A DNA stretch of 64,000 nucleotides, taken from Flavobacterium flevense. Lineage in GTDB: Bacteria > Bacteroidota > Bacteroidia > Flavobacteriales > Flavobacteriaceae. The position numbers were made by a program, and so were the translations under genes. This document shows positions 51,905-60,017 of this stretch, in pieces. The notes under the pieces were generated by a model that searched no databases, had not been told where the DNA came from, and saw only the letters and a program-made list of their open reading frames with translations. The stretch spans positions 124,001 to 188,000 of the forward strand of contig NZ_FRCC01000006.1 of the NCBI RefSeq assembly GCF_900142775.1, given 5' to 3'. The first letter of the stretch is position 1. The number at the start of each line of letters is the position of its first letter.

Positions 51905-52774
51905 TTAATGATGGTGTTTCCATCTTTTATGTGTCCAGAAATAATATTCAGGAGCTTCATATATTTGTTTTTCTACTTCTTTAATATAACGGTGAATGAT
52001 TTCATAATTAGGTAGTGATTTTGGATCATCCGTAATAGGAATCAAGGTCATTTCATAATAGCCTCTTTTTACTTTTTTTACTTTGGCAAAAAGAACATTC
52101 AGATTGTATTTTTTCGATAATAATTCAGGACCAATATGAACTGGAGTTTCAATCCCCATAAAGCTTTCCCAATGTGCAATCTGAACTCTTTTTGGCGATT
52201 GGTCACTGGCAAGTCCGTAGACTGACAAAATCCCTTTTCGGTTATTGTTAGCCATTAGCGGAATGGTTTTATCGGTAGAAACTAATTCGGTTTTATATTT
52301 GGAACGAATGTCGCGGGTTAATTTATCAAAATAAGGATTGGCTATTTTTTTATAAACCGCAATTCCCTGATAAGATAATTGAATATTGAAAGAAAGCAAC
52401 CATTCCCAGCTGGCATAATGAGAAGCTAAAAGCATGATACTTTTTCCTTTTGCCTCATATTCTTTGATTAATTCAATGTTGGTTATCTTGAATCTTTTGC
52501 TCATTTCTTCGGCTGACATCGTCATGGTTTTTGCCATTTCCATAAACATATCGCAAAAATGCCTGTAGAATTTTTTTTCGATAACTAAGTGTTCTTTAGC
52601 AGTAAGATGAGGTAACGTTATTTTTAAATTTTCTCTGACGGTTTTTTTTCGATAGCCAATGATATAATAAACCACAAAATACATAAGGTCAGAAATCCAG
52701 TAAAATATTCGAAAAGGTAAAATCGATATGAACCAAAGCAGGGGATAAGCGACTATAAAAATTAAAAATTGCAT
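51905..52774 (-). CDS. Lysophospholipid/lipid A acyltransferase (LpxL/HtrB family)
   Basis: The 289-residue protein has an N-terminal membrane-anchor helix (FLIFIVAYPLLWFISILPFRIFY). The HX4E acyltransferase motif is H119-Y-A-S-W-E124 in LLASHYASWEWLLSFN. Further conserved parts are 'GLASDQSPKR' and 'ETPVHIGPELLSKKYNLNVLFAKV'. The family adds secondary acyl chains to lipid A at the inner membrane. It is a single gene. Confidence 0.92.
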   Translation of the reverse strand: MQFLIFIVAYPLLWFISILPFRIFYWISDLMYFVVYYIIGYRKKTVRENLKITLPHLTAKEHLVIEKKFYRHFCDMFMEMAKTMTMSAEEMSKRFKITNIELIKEYEAKGKSIMLLASHYASWEWLLSFNIQLSYQGIAVYKKIANPYFDKLTRDIRSKYKTELVSTDKTIPLMANNNRKGILSVYGLASDQSPKRVQIAHWESFMGIETPVHIGPELLSKKYNLNVLFAKVKKVKRGYYEMTLIPITDDPKSLPNYEIIHRYIKEVEKQIYEAPEYYFWTHKRWKHHH

Positions 52775-52887
52775 GCAGGATTTTTTAGCAAATATAAGTC
52801 AAAAAATGAATAACCTAATAAATAGGGATACTTACTGATTGCTTCTGGCGGAATTCTTATCTTTACCATTCACAATAAAAAACATTT

Positions 52888-53526
52888 ATGAATACTTTTT
52901 TGATTGCTTTAATTGTTGCCAATGTACTTTTTAGTTACAAAGGTTTTAATGATTATTCTTTTTTTAGAAAATACGAATTTCATATAGGAAGTATTCTTTC
53001 CGGGGAGAAAATCAGAATGTTGACTTCGGCATTTTTACATGCTGATATCGGGCATCTGGCTTTCAATATGATTACGCTTTACTTTTTTGCTCCGGTAGTA
53101 ATTGCTTATTTTGGTAGTTTGTATTTTTTGATTATTTATTTTTCGAGTTTGCTTTTTGGAAGTTTGCTCACCCTGGTTTTACATAAAAACGATTATAATT
53201 ACAGGGCTATTGGAGCTTCGGGAGCGGTAACCGGAATTTTGTATTCGGCTATTTTATTGCAGCCGGATATGATGTTGGGAATCTTTTTTATTATTCCAAT
53301 GCCTGCTTATGTATTTGGAATTTTATATTTAATGTATTCCATTTACGGAATGCGGGCTAAAAATGACAATATAGGACATACCGCACACTTTGGCGGAGCC
53401 ATAGGAGGCTATTTAATTACATTATTATTTTATCCCGGTTTGATCTGGCTACAGCCGCTGATGGTCACATTGTTAACGATTCCTATCGTGCTTCTTTTTA
53501 TTTTAATAAAACTGAAGAAGATTTAA
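52888..53526 (+). CDS. Rhomboid-family intramembrane serine protease
   Basis: The 212-residue protein has six transmembrane segments. The rhomboid motifs are present: H56-x-x-x-N60 ('ADIGHLAFN', oxyanion-related), GASGAV with catalytic S111, and H167 in TAHFGGAIGG as catalytic base. It cleaves transmembrane helices of substrates. Partner unknown. It is followed after 46 bp by the SIMPL-domain gene, so the two may be cotranscribed. Confidence 0.94.
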   Translation: MNTFLIALIVANVLFSYKGFNDYSFFRKYEFHIGSILSGEKIRMLTSAFLHADIGHLAFNMITLYFFAPVVIAYFGSLYFLIIYFSSLLFGSLLTLVLHKNDYNYRAIGASGAVTGILYSAILLQPDMMLGIFFIIPMPAYVFGILYLMYSIYGMRAKNDNIGHTAHFGGAIGGYLITLLFYPGLIWLQPLMVTLLTIPIVLLFILIKLKKI

Positions 53527-53572
53527 TGGCACACATTTTGAATATTATCTGAAAATTTTAAAAATATAAAAA

Positions 53573-54265
53573 ATGAAAAGAGTAATAGTATTTATGACAG
53601 TATTGTTTATGACAGTTTCTTATGGTCAGGAGATAAAACAAGTTCCGCAAATAAGTGTTTCAGGTGAAGGAAAGGTAAAAGTCATTCCTGATGAAGCTAC
53701 CATTTCAGCAACGGTTGAAACCAGAGGAAATGTTGCTAAAGATGTCAAAAAACAAAATGACGAACAAGTGGAAGCTGTTTTGAAATTAATTAAAAAAATG
53801 AATATTGCTTCCGCAGATTTCAGAACACAACGTGTGGCATTAAATCCAATATACGATAGTGAAAAAAAGAAAACTACTTATTATGCTACGCAAACTATAG
53901 AAATCATCGTTAGAGATTTAAATAAGTATGACGAATTAATGGAAGGTTTGGTTAATCAGGGAATCAACAGAATTGATAATGTGGTTTTTCAATCGTCTAA
54001 GTTAGCGCAATATGAATCAGAAGCGCGAAAATTAGCTATGAAAGAAGCAAAGCACAAAGCCGAAGACTATGTGTCTGTTTTAGGACAAAAAATAGGTCGT
54101 GCTATGACAATATCTGATAATACCCAAGTGTATAATCCGCAACCGGTATATGCAAGATTTAAAACCATGGCAATGGAAAGCGACTCAGCTGCACCAAGAG
54201 AAACCCTTGCTGCCGGAGAAATTACCATTACGGCTAATGTAAGTGTGAATTTTATATTAGAATAA
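53573..54265 (+). CDS. SIMPL domain protein (DUF541), secreted
   Basis: The 230-residue protein has a signal peptide (MKRVIVFMTVLFMTVSYGQEI). Its core matches SIMPL/DUF541: 'ISVSGEGKVKVIPDEATISATVETRGNVAKDVKKQNDEQVEAVLKLIKKMNI' and 'ADFRTQRVALNPIYDSEKKKTTYYATQTIEIIVRDLNKYDELMEGLVNQGINRIDNVVFQSSKL'. SIMPL proteins are periplasmic or surface proteins of diverse roles, with a beta-sandwich in oligomers. No partner domain is present. Confidence 0.92.
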   Translation: MKRVIVFMTVLFMTVSYGQEIKQVPQISVSGEGKVKVIPDEATISATVETRGNVAKDVKKQNDEQVEAVLKLIKKMNIASADFRTQRVALNPIYDSEKKKTTYYATQTIEIIVRDLNKYDELMEGLVNQGINRIDNVVFQSSKLAQYESEARKLAMKEAKHKAEDYVSVLGQKIGRAMTISDNTQVYNPQPVYARFKTMAMESDSAAPRETLAAGEITITANVSVNFILE

Positions 54266-54279
54266 ATCAATGTTTGTCT

Positions 54280-54375
54280 AAAATTCATCAAAATTTATTC
54301 CCCAAAACCTTGAAGGGTGTAATTTTGATGAATTTTCAAGAAATTTTCCACACTTTAGGGAGGGGAAAAGAAAAT
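54280..54375. repeat. Interspersed palindromic element, copy 1
   Basis: An inverted repeat of AAAATTCATCAAAATT and AATTTTGATGAATTTT (16 bp) encloses CCCC...GAAGGGTG. It is followed by AAGAAATTTTCCACACTTTAGGGAGGGG. The element is about 90% identical to the copy at 59854-59951, 5.5 kb away. Confidence 0.8.
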
Positions 54376-54410
54376 TTATTTTTAGAATAAAATTCCAAAT
54401 TCTGAAAATC

Positions 54411-54448
54411 AAAAAAGCCAGTAAAATCATTTTTTTACTGGCTTTTTT
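54411..54448. terminator. Bidirectional terminator
   Basis: AAAAAAGCCAGTAAAA and TTTTACTGGCTTTTTT form a perfect 16-bp stem with a 6-nt loop between the SIMPL gene and the convergent J-domain gene. Confidence 0.88.
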
Positions 54449-54470
54449 ATAACAATTAAGATTAAATAAA

Positions 54471-54911
54471 TTAATCCTGATTAGTTACTTTTCTATACGG
54501 AAAAGCATTAAAGATATGTCTTTTTGCAAATCTTGCAGGAGAATCAGCATTTACCATTTTTACATAAGTTGCTTTAGGAACACTGATGTATTCATAAACA
54601 CTACCATTAGAAAAATTGATAATCAATCGGCCTTCTACAAATTTATAATCAGTAACTGTTGCAGTTGCAATAGTTTCGTTATACTCAGGTAAGTTTGCTT
54701 TAATAGTTTCAGGATTGATACTTACTAAAAAGTGGTAAGCTTCAATAATTTTTTTACTATTTTCTTCAGCCGCTTTTAAACCTTCTTCATCTCCTTGAAA
54801 TTTATCAGGATGTGCTTCTTTCATCGCATTGCGATAAATGGTTTTCAAATCTTTTAGCTGTGCAGTTTTATCTACATTTAAGAGCTTGCGGTATTCAACT
54901 ATTTTTTTCAT
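54471..54911 (-). CDS. J-domain plus KTSC domain protein
   Basis: The 146-residue protein has a DnaJ J-domain at residues 5-65 with the HPD motif H34-P-D36, then a KTSC-type C-terminal domain at about 85-140 ('YKFVEGRLIINFSNGSVYEYISVPKATYVKMVNADSPARFAKRHIFNAFPYRKV'). J-domains stimulate DnaK ATPase; KTSC (also in lysyl-tRNA synthetases) is a small, probably RNA-related domain. It lacks the zinc-finger and C-terminal parts of DnaJ. Its own TACCTTTG promoter element lies about 73 bp upstream. Confidence 0.87.
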   Translation of the reverse strand: MKKIVEYRKLLNVDKTAQLKDLKTIYRNAMKEAHPDKFQGDEEGLKAAEENSKKIIEAYHFLVSINPETIKANLPEYNETIATATVTDYKFVEGRLIINFSNGSVYEYISVPKATYVKMVNADSPARFAKRHIFNAFPYRKVTNQD

Positions 54912-54983
54912 AAATTATGGTAACTACTTGTCTGTTAGCATGAAACTGATATTGAGGAGTTTCAAATTCGACAATTTTTTTGC

Positions 54984-54991
54984 AAAGGTAC
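54984..54991 (-). promoter_or_regulatory. -7 element of the J-domain gene
   Basis: TACCTTTG on the minus strand (TAnnTTTG), about 73 bp before the start. Confidence 0.4.
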
Positions 54992-55070
54992 ACTTTTTTT
55001 TAAATTTTACTTTATCAATAAAAAAAAAGAAAAAAAGATTTTATCCCGCTAACATTCAGATTGTCAGTTG

Positions 55071-55319
55071 TTATTGTTCCGGCTTGTTGTTTGCTTTATC
55101 AAAGTTTTTGGATTTTTTAGGATACTGATTGTAACTGATATCACTTGGATTTTCAATCACTGATTTTATGGTAATCCAATCGCCAACAGCATGTTTCGCC
55201 TGAACCATTTTATAATCTAATAAGTATTCACCACAAAAAAAGTTGTTGTTTTCATCTTTTTCAATAACTCCTGTAAATACTCCTTTTTGTAACATCTTTC
55301 CTTCTGAAGCCTTGCTCAT
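55071..55319 (-). CDS. Small conserved protein of unknown function
   Basis: The 82-residue protein (MSKASEGKMLQKGVFTGVIEKDENNNFFCGEYLLDYKMVQAKHAVGDWITIKSVI) is soluble and beta-rich, with no signal peptide. Its central part (GVFTGVIEKDENNNFFCGEYLLD) reads like a small OB-like or SH3-like fold. The C-terminus is basic and polar. I recognise no family. A TAACTTTG -7 element is present 28 bp upstream. Confidence 0.7.
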   Translation of the reverse strand: MSKASEGKMLQKGVFTGVIEKDENNNFFCGEYLLDYKMVQAKHAVGDWITIKSVIENPSDISYNQYPKKSKNFDKANNKPEQ

Positions 55320-55346
55320 CGTATTTTATTTTAAAAAATTCTGCTG

Positions 55347-55354
55347 CAAAGTTA
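55347..55354 (-). promoter_or_regulatory. -7 element of the small unknown gene
   Basis: TAACTTTG on the minus strand (TAnnTTTG), 28 bp before the ATG. Confidence 0.4.
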
Positions 55355-55394
55355 ATCAATTATTACCGCTTTAGGCTGTTTTATGGTTTCTAAG

Positions 55395-55402
55395 TATCTT
55401 TG
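55395..55402 (+). promoter_or_regulatory. -7 element very close to the 55408 start
   Basis: TATCTTTG (TAnnTTTG) ends five bases before the ATG of the next gene, suggesting a leaderless or nearly leaderless message. Confidence 0.45.
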
Positions 55403-55407
55403 CCCTT

Positions 55408-55962
55408 ATGCAAACAAATTTTAGACCCCATCCCAACTCTTTTAAAAATACCTTTTGTGTTTTTCACGAAGTGCTGCCTGAGGCGCTGCAAGGCTTAAAA
55501 GTTCAATTTGAAAGTAAAGCGGGAAGCCGTTATTATTATACTCATGAAGGCATGTATCGGGTTTCAAACCATTGGGGACGACTGGCTAACAGTAAATGGC
55601 GATTAGTTGCTATGGAACCGGAAACGGAATCCAAATATAAAACAGGTTTTGCAAAATGGGATTGCTTTTATCCGGATAATGCCACAGATAAATTGTATTA
55701 TTTAGAAATGGATTATGATAAAAATACGGTTACTTATCAGCACAAACTAAATCCGCTTTATAATCAAAAAGCTGTGCTGCGTACCAGTCTTGAAACTACA
55801 AAAAGAATCAAGCAAGTGAGGAATTTAATTCAGCTGACTTCCTGGGCTAAACATTTTGATTGTGATGATATTGATGTTTTAAGAAGTTTAATTATCGAAG
55901 ATTTAATTGATACCAATAAAACGCTGGAAGAGATTAAAAAGGAAGTGGCTCTGAAAATTTAG
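55408..55962 (+). CDS. Conserved hypothetical protein
   Basis: The 184-residue protein (MQTNFRPHPNSFKNTFCVFHEVLPEALQGLKVQFESKAGSRYYYTHEGMYRVSNHWGRLANSKWRLVAMEPETES) is soluble, rich in Trp and Tyr, with a helical C-terminus (DVLRSLIIEDLIDTNKTLEEIKKEVALKI). I recognise no domain. It is divergent from the small 82-residue gene. Its stop overlaps the stop of the convergent response-regulator gene by three bases. Confidence 0.75.
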   Translation: MQTNFRPHPNSFKNTFCVFHEVLPEALQGLKVQFESKAGSRYYYTHEGMYRVSNHWGRLANSKWRLVAMEPETESKYKTGFAKWDCFYPDNATDKLYYLEMDYDKNTVTYQHKLNPLYNQKAVLRTSLETTKRIKQVRNLIQLTSWAKHFDCDDIDVLRSLIIEDLIDTNKTLEEIKKEVALKI

Positions 55963-56351
55963 GTGGTTGTTATTTTGACCAAATCACTTAAGCTTATCGG
56001 TTTAGACATGTACCCCAGAATCACCGGATTATTTTTAGCCCTTTCTTTGTCTTCAATAGCTATTGAGGAACTGGAAATGTATATTTTAATTTCAGCCTGA
56101 ATCTGAGGTTTTAAAATAAGCATTTCATCCATAAAACCCCATCCGTCAAGTACAGGCATTTCAATATCTAGCAGAATAATATCCGGAAAATTTCCGTTTT
56201 GGATAATAATTTCCTGGAGAGAATTAATGGCATCTTTTCCATTTGAAAAAGAATGAACATCAGAAAAAAGTTCTGATTTGCCAATAATTTTTTTCATGAT
56301 GATTTGATAAATAGGATCGTCATCTACAACCCAAATGCTTTTCTGGTTCAT
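55959..56351 (-). CDS. Single-domain response regulator
   Basis: The 130-residue protein is a stand-alone receiver: acidic pair D10/D11, phospho-acceptor D62 in DIILLDIEMPVLDGWGF, and the conserved Lys in YMSKPISLS. There is no output domain. Its ATG lies four bases inside the end of the kinase gene, so both come from one message. It probably takes the phosphate from that kinase; the onward target is unknown. Confidence 0.93.
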   Translation of the reverse strand: MNQKSIWVVDDDPIYQIIMKKIIGKSELFSDVHSFSNGKDAINSLQEIIIQNGNFPDIILLDIEMPVLDGWGFMDEMLILKPQIQAEIKIYISSSSIAIEDKERAKNNPVILGYMSKPISLSDLVKITTT

Positions 56352-58705
56352 GCAATATAAACTTTAAATGTGGTTCCTAAATTTGGCTTACTTTCAACAG
56401 TTATACTGCCTCCCATAGCATCAATCTGATTTTTTGTAATAAACAAACCAATTCCTTTAGCTTCTTTATGATTGCTGAATGTTTTATACATTCCAAAAAT
56501 TTTATGCCCGTTTTTATCCAAATCAATTCCTATTCCGTTATCGGATATTTGAAGTACCGTTTTTTCATTTTCAAAATAAGAGTCAATATAAATTTCAGAA
56601 TGTTTTTCAGAATGACTGTAACGAATAGCATTTGAAATAAGATTGTATAAAATACTTTCAAGATAAGCAGGATTATAATTCACTTCAATAGTATCATCAA
56701 CGGAAGAAATTACAGTCACACCTTTTAATTCAATTTGGTCGCAAAGAATAGCTAATGTATTGTTGATGTATTGTTTTAAATTCAGATTTTCAGTTACAAT
56801 ACCTACATTCGTCTGGATATTGACCACCTCGTTGAGGTTTAACATCGTTTCATTTAGCGAATCCGAAACTGATTTTAATAATTGAATCATTTCTTCTTTT
56901 TCTTCTTCAGAATCCGAATTTTCGATCAAATCAACAATAGAGGAAATGTTGCTGGTATGTGATCTTAGGTTATGAGAAACAATGTAAGAAAAATTTAAAA
57001 GTCTCTTATTTTGTTCATTGACCAAATAAAAGGAATTGTTTAAATCTTTTTCAATTTCTTTGGTTTTGGTGATATCAATCATGATACCTCTGAGGTTTTT
57101 GGCTTTTCCATTTTCAACAATGACATTGACAATATCTCTAAGCCAGACAATAGAACCATCTTTAGCAATCATTCGATACTCAAAATCATGATTGAGTTTT
57201 TTGTTAGTTTGTTCAAAACAAAACTGTATCGTAGAATCTTTGTCTTCGTGATAAATGTGATTGGCCCAGAAGTTAGGCGTATTAATCCATTCCTGAGAAG
57301 TATAACCCAGAATATCTTCTACTTTTTTACTGATGAAACTAAATTCTAATGTTTGTGCATCACATTCCCATACAATTCCGTCAATGGTGTTAATTAGAGA
57401 TTCAGTTCTTTGTTGCGAATTAAAAATAGCTTCTTCCGCCAGTTTGCGTTGGGTTACATCTTCTGCAATGGCAATATGCTTAGTGGGTGAGGAGTTAGCT
57501 TCCCAAAGAGGAGAAATGGTAAGCCTGATCCAGATGGTATCTCCTGATTTTGTAACATGTCTTCTTTCCGTTGAATATTCCCTGATAATTCCTGCTTTGA
57601 GTTTTTTAAAATTGGAAATAGACTCTTCTAAATCATCAGGATGAACAATATCCTGTATTGTTTTTTGTTTTATTTCCTGCTCTGTATAGCCCAGCAAATC
57701 ACAATATTTTTTATTAGCTTCGAGAAGTTGGCCTGTAACAGTATCTACATAGGTTATTCCTACTGCGGCCTGATCGAAAACACTTTTAAACTTAATTTCA
57801 TTTTTTAAAAGTTTCTCAGCTTGTTTTTTGAGCAAAATTTCTAATTCTGCTGGTTTTTTGAAGAAAGAAGTCGTTAGAAAACCAATCAGAAAAGCTAAAA
57901 ATAAAGCCAGAATCCCGCGAAATATAAAAGGAAACACGAGCTCATTAGGTTTTTTATTGACAAGATAAAGTGTCCAGTCTCCGTCAGGAACAACTGAAAC
58001 AACAGCGTTTTCAGGATTTAGTTTTTCTGATGTTTCGAGGAAAAAAGTTTCTTTATGAGTCAGAGGATTGACTTTTGAAATCTGGAAATAATATTTGGAT
58101 CGATCAATATTTTTTATTTCCGGTTTGTTTAGCAAGGTATTAAAGCGGATAATTACTGCCGAAAATCCCCAAAAGCGATTGTTCTTGTAGATCGCTATAC
58201 GACCTAAAATCCCTAAACCGCCTTGTTTTAATTCAAAAGGACCTGCAAAATACATTCTTCTGGTTTGAATAGCTTTTAAAGCCTCAAAACGGTATTTTTC
58301 ATTTTTGAGAATATCAATTCCTATAGCAGCCTGATTTTCTTTTAATGGGTAGGTATAGCGTATAATTCCGTCAGGAACCAGTTGTACGGCATCTATATTA
58401 TTATCTGAGGACAGAATTTTTTCACCTACTTTCTCAAAATTTTCCGGAACTCCCTTGTCATTAATGGTTAATGCCAGTGTAAGGGCATCGGCATAATTTT
58501 TTTTTAAAGATTGTTCTATACTTTTATGTATGGCCTGGATAATGCCATTCATTTCATCATGCTTAGCCTTTTTTGCAATGTGATATTGCTGATAAATTAT
58601 CAAAGAAAAAATGGTACAAAAAAACAAAAAAACTACAGTCCCAATTAACTTCGGCTTCAATTTGAACCAATTGCCTGAATTTGAGTTTGATTTAATAAAA
58701 TTCAT
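56348..58705 (-). CDS. PAS sensor histidine kinase
   Basis: The 785-residue membrane kinase has an N-terminal transmembrane helix (about 17-38), an extracellular sensor of CHASE-like type (about 40-260), a second helix (about 264-284), two PAS/PAC modules (about 305-425 and 430-550), then a histidine-containing helix with H578 in FSYIVSHNLRSHTSN and an HATPase with ISNAIRYSH, DNGIGIDLDKNG and GIGLFITKNQ. The H-N-L-R box differs from the usual H-E-L-R-T-P. It is coupled to the response regulator. Confidence 0.92.
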   Translation of the reverse strand: MNFIKSNSNSGNWFKLKPKLIGTVVFLFFCTIFSLIIYQQYHIAKKAKHDEMNGIIQAIHKSIEQSLKKNYADALTLALTINDKGVPENFEKVGEKILSSDNNIDAVQLVPDGIIRYTYPLKENQAAIGIDILKNEKYRFEALKAIQTRRMYFAGPFELKQGGLGILGRIAIYKNNRFWGFSAVIIRFNTLLNKPEIKNIDRSKYYFQISKVNPLTHKETFFLETSEKLNPENAVVSVVPDGDWTLYLVNKKPNELVFPFIFRGILALFLAFLIGFLTTSFFKKPAELEILLKKQAEKLLKNEIKFKSVFDQAAVGITYVDTVTGQLLEANKKYCDLLGYTEQEIKQKTIQDIVHPDDLEESISNFKKLKAGIIREYSTERRHVTKSGDTIWIRLTISPLWEANSSPTKHIAIAEDVTQRKLAEEAIFNSQQRTESLINTIDGIVWECDAQTLEFSFISKKVEDILGYTSQEWINTPNFWANHIYHEDKDSTIQFCFEQTNKKLNHDFEYRMIAKDGSIVWLRDIVNVIVENGKAKNLRGIMIDITKTKEIEKDLNNSFYLVNEQNKRLLNFSYIVSHNLRSHTSNISSIVDLIENSDSEEEKEEMIQLLKSVSDSLNETMLNLNEVVNIQTNVGIVTENLNLKQYINNTLAILCDQIELKGVTVISSVDDTIEVNYNPAYLESILYNLISNAIRYSHSEKHSEIYIDSYFENEKTVLQISDNGIGIDLDKNGHKIFGMYKTFSNHKEAKGIGLFITKNQIDAMGGSITVESKPNLGTTFKVYIA

Positions 58706-59056
58706 TTTACAAAGGGGCTAAAAGTTTTGGTTTTTTGTCAACTAAATAATAAAATTTAAATGATAATGCAGGGAATTAATCCAAATCTATGAAAAAAAAA
58801 CAAAAAAAACAGCAAATCTATTTCTTCTTTACTAATTTATAAAAAGTATAAATTCAGATGCTTTTAAAAGCATAAATAAAATTGTATTAATTGCCTGACC
58901 TTCAATTAATAGTTTATAAAAAAGATTTTGATGCTTTTAATTTGAATTTTCTATATAAAAATGGTGAACTTTGTAGCATGTATAAAACAGAAAGGATTTA
59001 TTTTATTTAAATAAATAGTAATAAATTACAATCCTAAAAATGTAAAGGAGGGGAAT
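58706..59056. other. Gene-free spacer between the kinase and the small-protein genes
   Basis: The 351-bp A/T-rich spacer has no convincing ORF. TAGATTTG on the minus strand (complement of 58813-58820) is a possible -7 of the kinase gene. The spacer ends with the Shine-Dalgarno-like AAAGGAGGGG of the small gene at 59057. Confidence 0.5.
59045..59053 (+). promoter_or_regulatory. Strong Shine-Dalgarno sequence (unusual here)
   Basis: AAGGAGGGG ends four bases before the ATG at 59057. Bacteroidota genes rarely use such a strong SD; it decides the start of this small gene. Confidence 0.6.
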
Positions 59057-59209
59057 ATGGGAAGAAACAACGAAAAGAATATTAAAAAACACAATGATAA
59101 ACTGCACAAAGAACAAGCTAAGACAAAGCAAGCAGCGTTATCCAGAAAAGAAAAACTGAAAGAAATAGTAAAAAAATTCAATGAAAATAATCCTCCTGCA
59201 GGAAATTAA
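59057..59209 (+). CDS. Small basic protein (50 residues)
   Basis: The 50-residue protein (MGRNNEKNIKKHNDKLHK...) is rich in K, N and E, helical and basic, with a polar end (NENNPPAGN). There is no signal or membrane segment. A strong AAGGAGG Shine-Dalgarno precedes it. I recognise no family; the composition could fit a nucleic-acid-binding or stress protein. It is followed after 11 bp by the 76-residue gene and then YchJ, so a small operon is likely. Confidence 0.6.
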   Translation: MGRNNEKNIKKHNDKLHKEQAKTKQAALSRKEKLKEIVKKFNENNPPAGN

Positions 59210-59220
59210 TAAAGACCACT

Positions 59221-59451
59221 ATGGAAAACGATAAATACAATTCCTTAAAAACAGATGTTCAGGAAATAATTGATTTAATTGCCTCTAAAAATGCAAAAGA
59301 AGCTAATAATAAATTAGTAGAAGTAAGCGAATTACTGGACGAAATGTTAGATACTTCGGATGAAGACGAGGATTTAATCGAAATTAGCAAATATCAGGTT
59401 TTATTAAACCAGTTGTATCAGAGAATTATCGCTCTAAACGGGCATGTTTAA
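59221..59451 (+). CDS. Small acidic helical protein
   Basis: The 76-residue protein (MENDKYNSLKTDVQEIIDLIASKNAKEANNKLVEVSELLDEMLDTSDEDEDLIEISKYQVLLNQLYQRIIALNGHV) is acidic and predicted wholly helical with two heptad-like stretches. No domain is recognised. It could pair with the basic 50-residue protein 11 bp upstream, since their charges are opposite, but that is only a suggestion. Confidence 0.7.
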   Translation: MENDKYNSLKTDVQEIIDLIASKNAKEANNKLVEVSELLDEMLDTSDEDEDLIEISKYQVLLNQLYQRIIALNGHV

Positions 59452-59463
59452 ACTATTAATACT

Positions 59464-59838
59464 ATGAAATTGTGTTATTGCAATTCGCAAAGATCATTTA
59501 AAGATTGTTGTGAACCTTATATTAAAGGAATAGAAAAAGCTCCCACTGCCCAGGCTTTGATGCGGTCGCGTTACAGCGCTTATGCCACACATGAGGCTAA
59601 TTATTTAATAGCAACAACACATATCACTGAACGAAGTAACTATTCTAAAGAAGACATTCTGTTATGGGCAACTTCGAATCAATGGCAAAAACTGGAAGTA
59701 CTTAATACTACCGAAAATACAGTGGAGTTTAAAGCTTACTATTTAGACCAAAATAAAAAACCGCAAATCCATCATGAAATTTCCACCTTTGTTCAGGATG
59801 AAGGAAATTGGTATTATGTGGATGGAGAATATTATTGA
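59464..59838 (+). CDS. YchJ family protein (UPF0225)
   Basis: The 124-residue protein has an N-terminal SEC-C-like metal knuckle (C4-Y-C6...C15-C16-E) and an NTF2-like domain ('ALMRSRYSAYATHEANYLIATTHITERSNYSKEDILLWATSNQWQKLEVLNTTENTVEFKAYYLDQNKKPQIHHEISTFVQDEGNWYYVDGEYY'), matching YchJ. The function of the family is unknown. It is 12 bp after the small acidic gene. Confidence 0.9.
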   Translation: MKLCYCNSQRSFKDCCEPYIKGIEKAPTAQALMRSRYSAYATHEANYLIATTHITERSNYSKEDILLWATSNQWQKLEVLNTTENTVEFKAYYLDQNKKPQIHHEISTFVQDEGNWYYVDGEYY

Positions 59839-59853
59839 TATTAGAAGTTGTTC

Positions 59854-59951
59854 AAAATTCATCAAAATTAATTCCCCAAATCCCTAAAGGGTGTAATTTT
59901 GATGAATTTTCAAGAAATTTTCCACCCTTTAGGGAAGGGGAAAAGAAAATT
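59854..59951. repeat. Interspersed palindromic element, copy 2
   Basis: AAAATTCATCAAAATT and AATTTTGATGAATTTT again enclose CCCC...AAAGGGTG, followed by AAGAAATTTTCCACCCTTTAGGG and a purine tail. About 90% identity to copy 1 near 54.3 kb. It lies between YchJ and the VWA gene. Confidence 0.8.
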
Positions 59952-60017
59952 CTTTTTAACTTAAAATTAATAACTGTTCGCTTGAAGTACACTTTAAAAT
60001 GATGTAATTTTAAAGCT

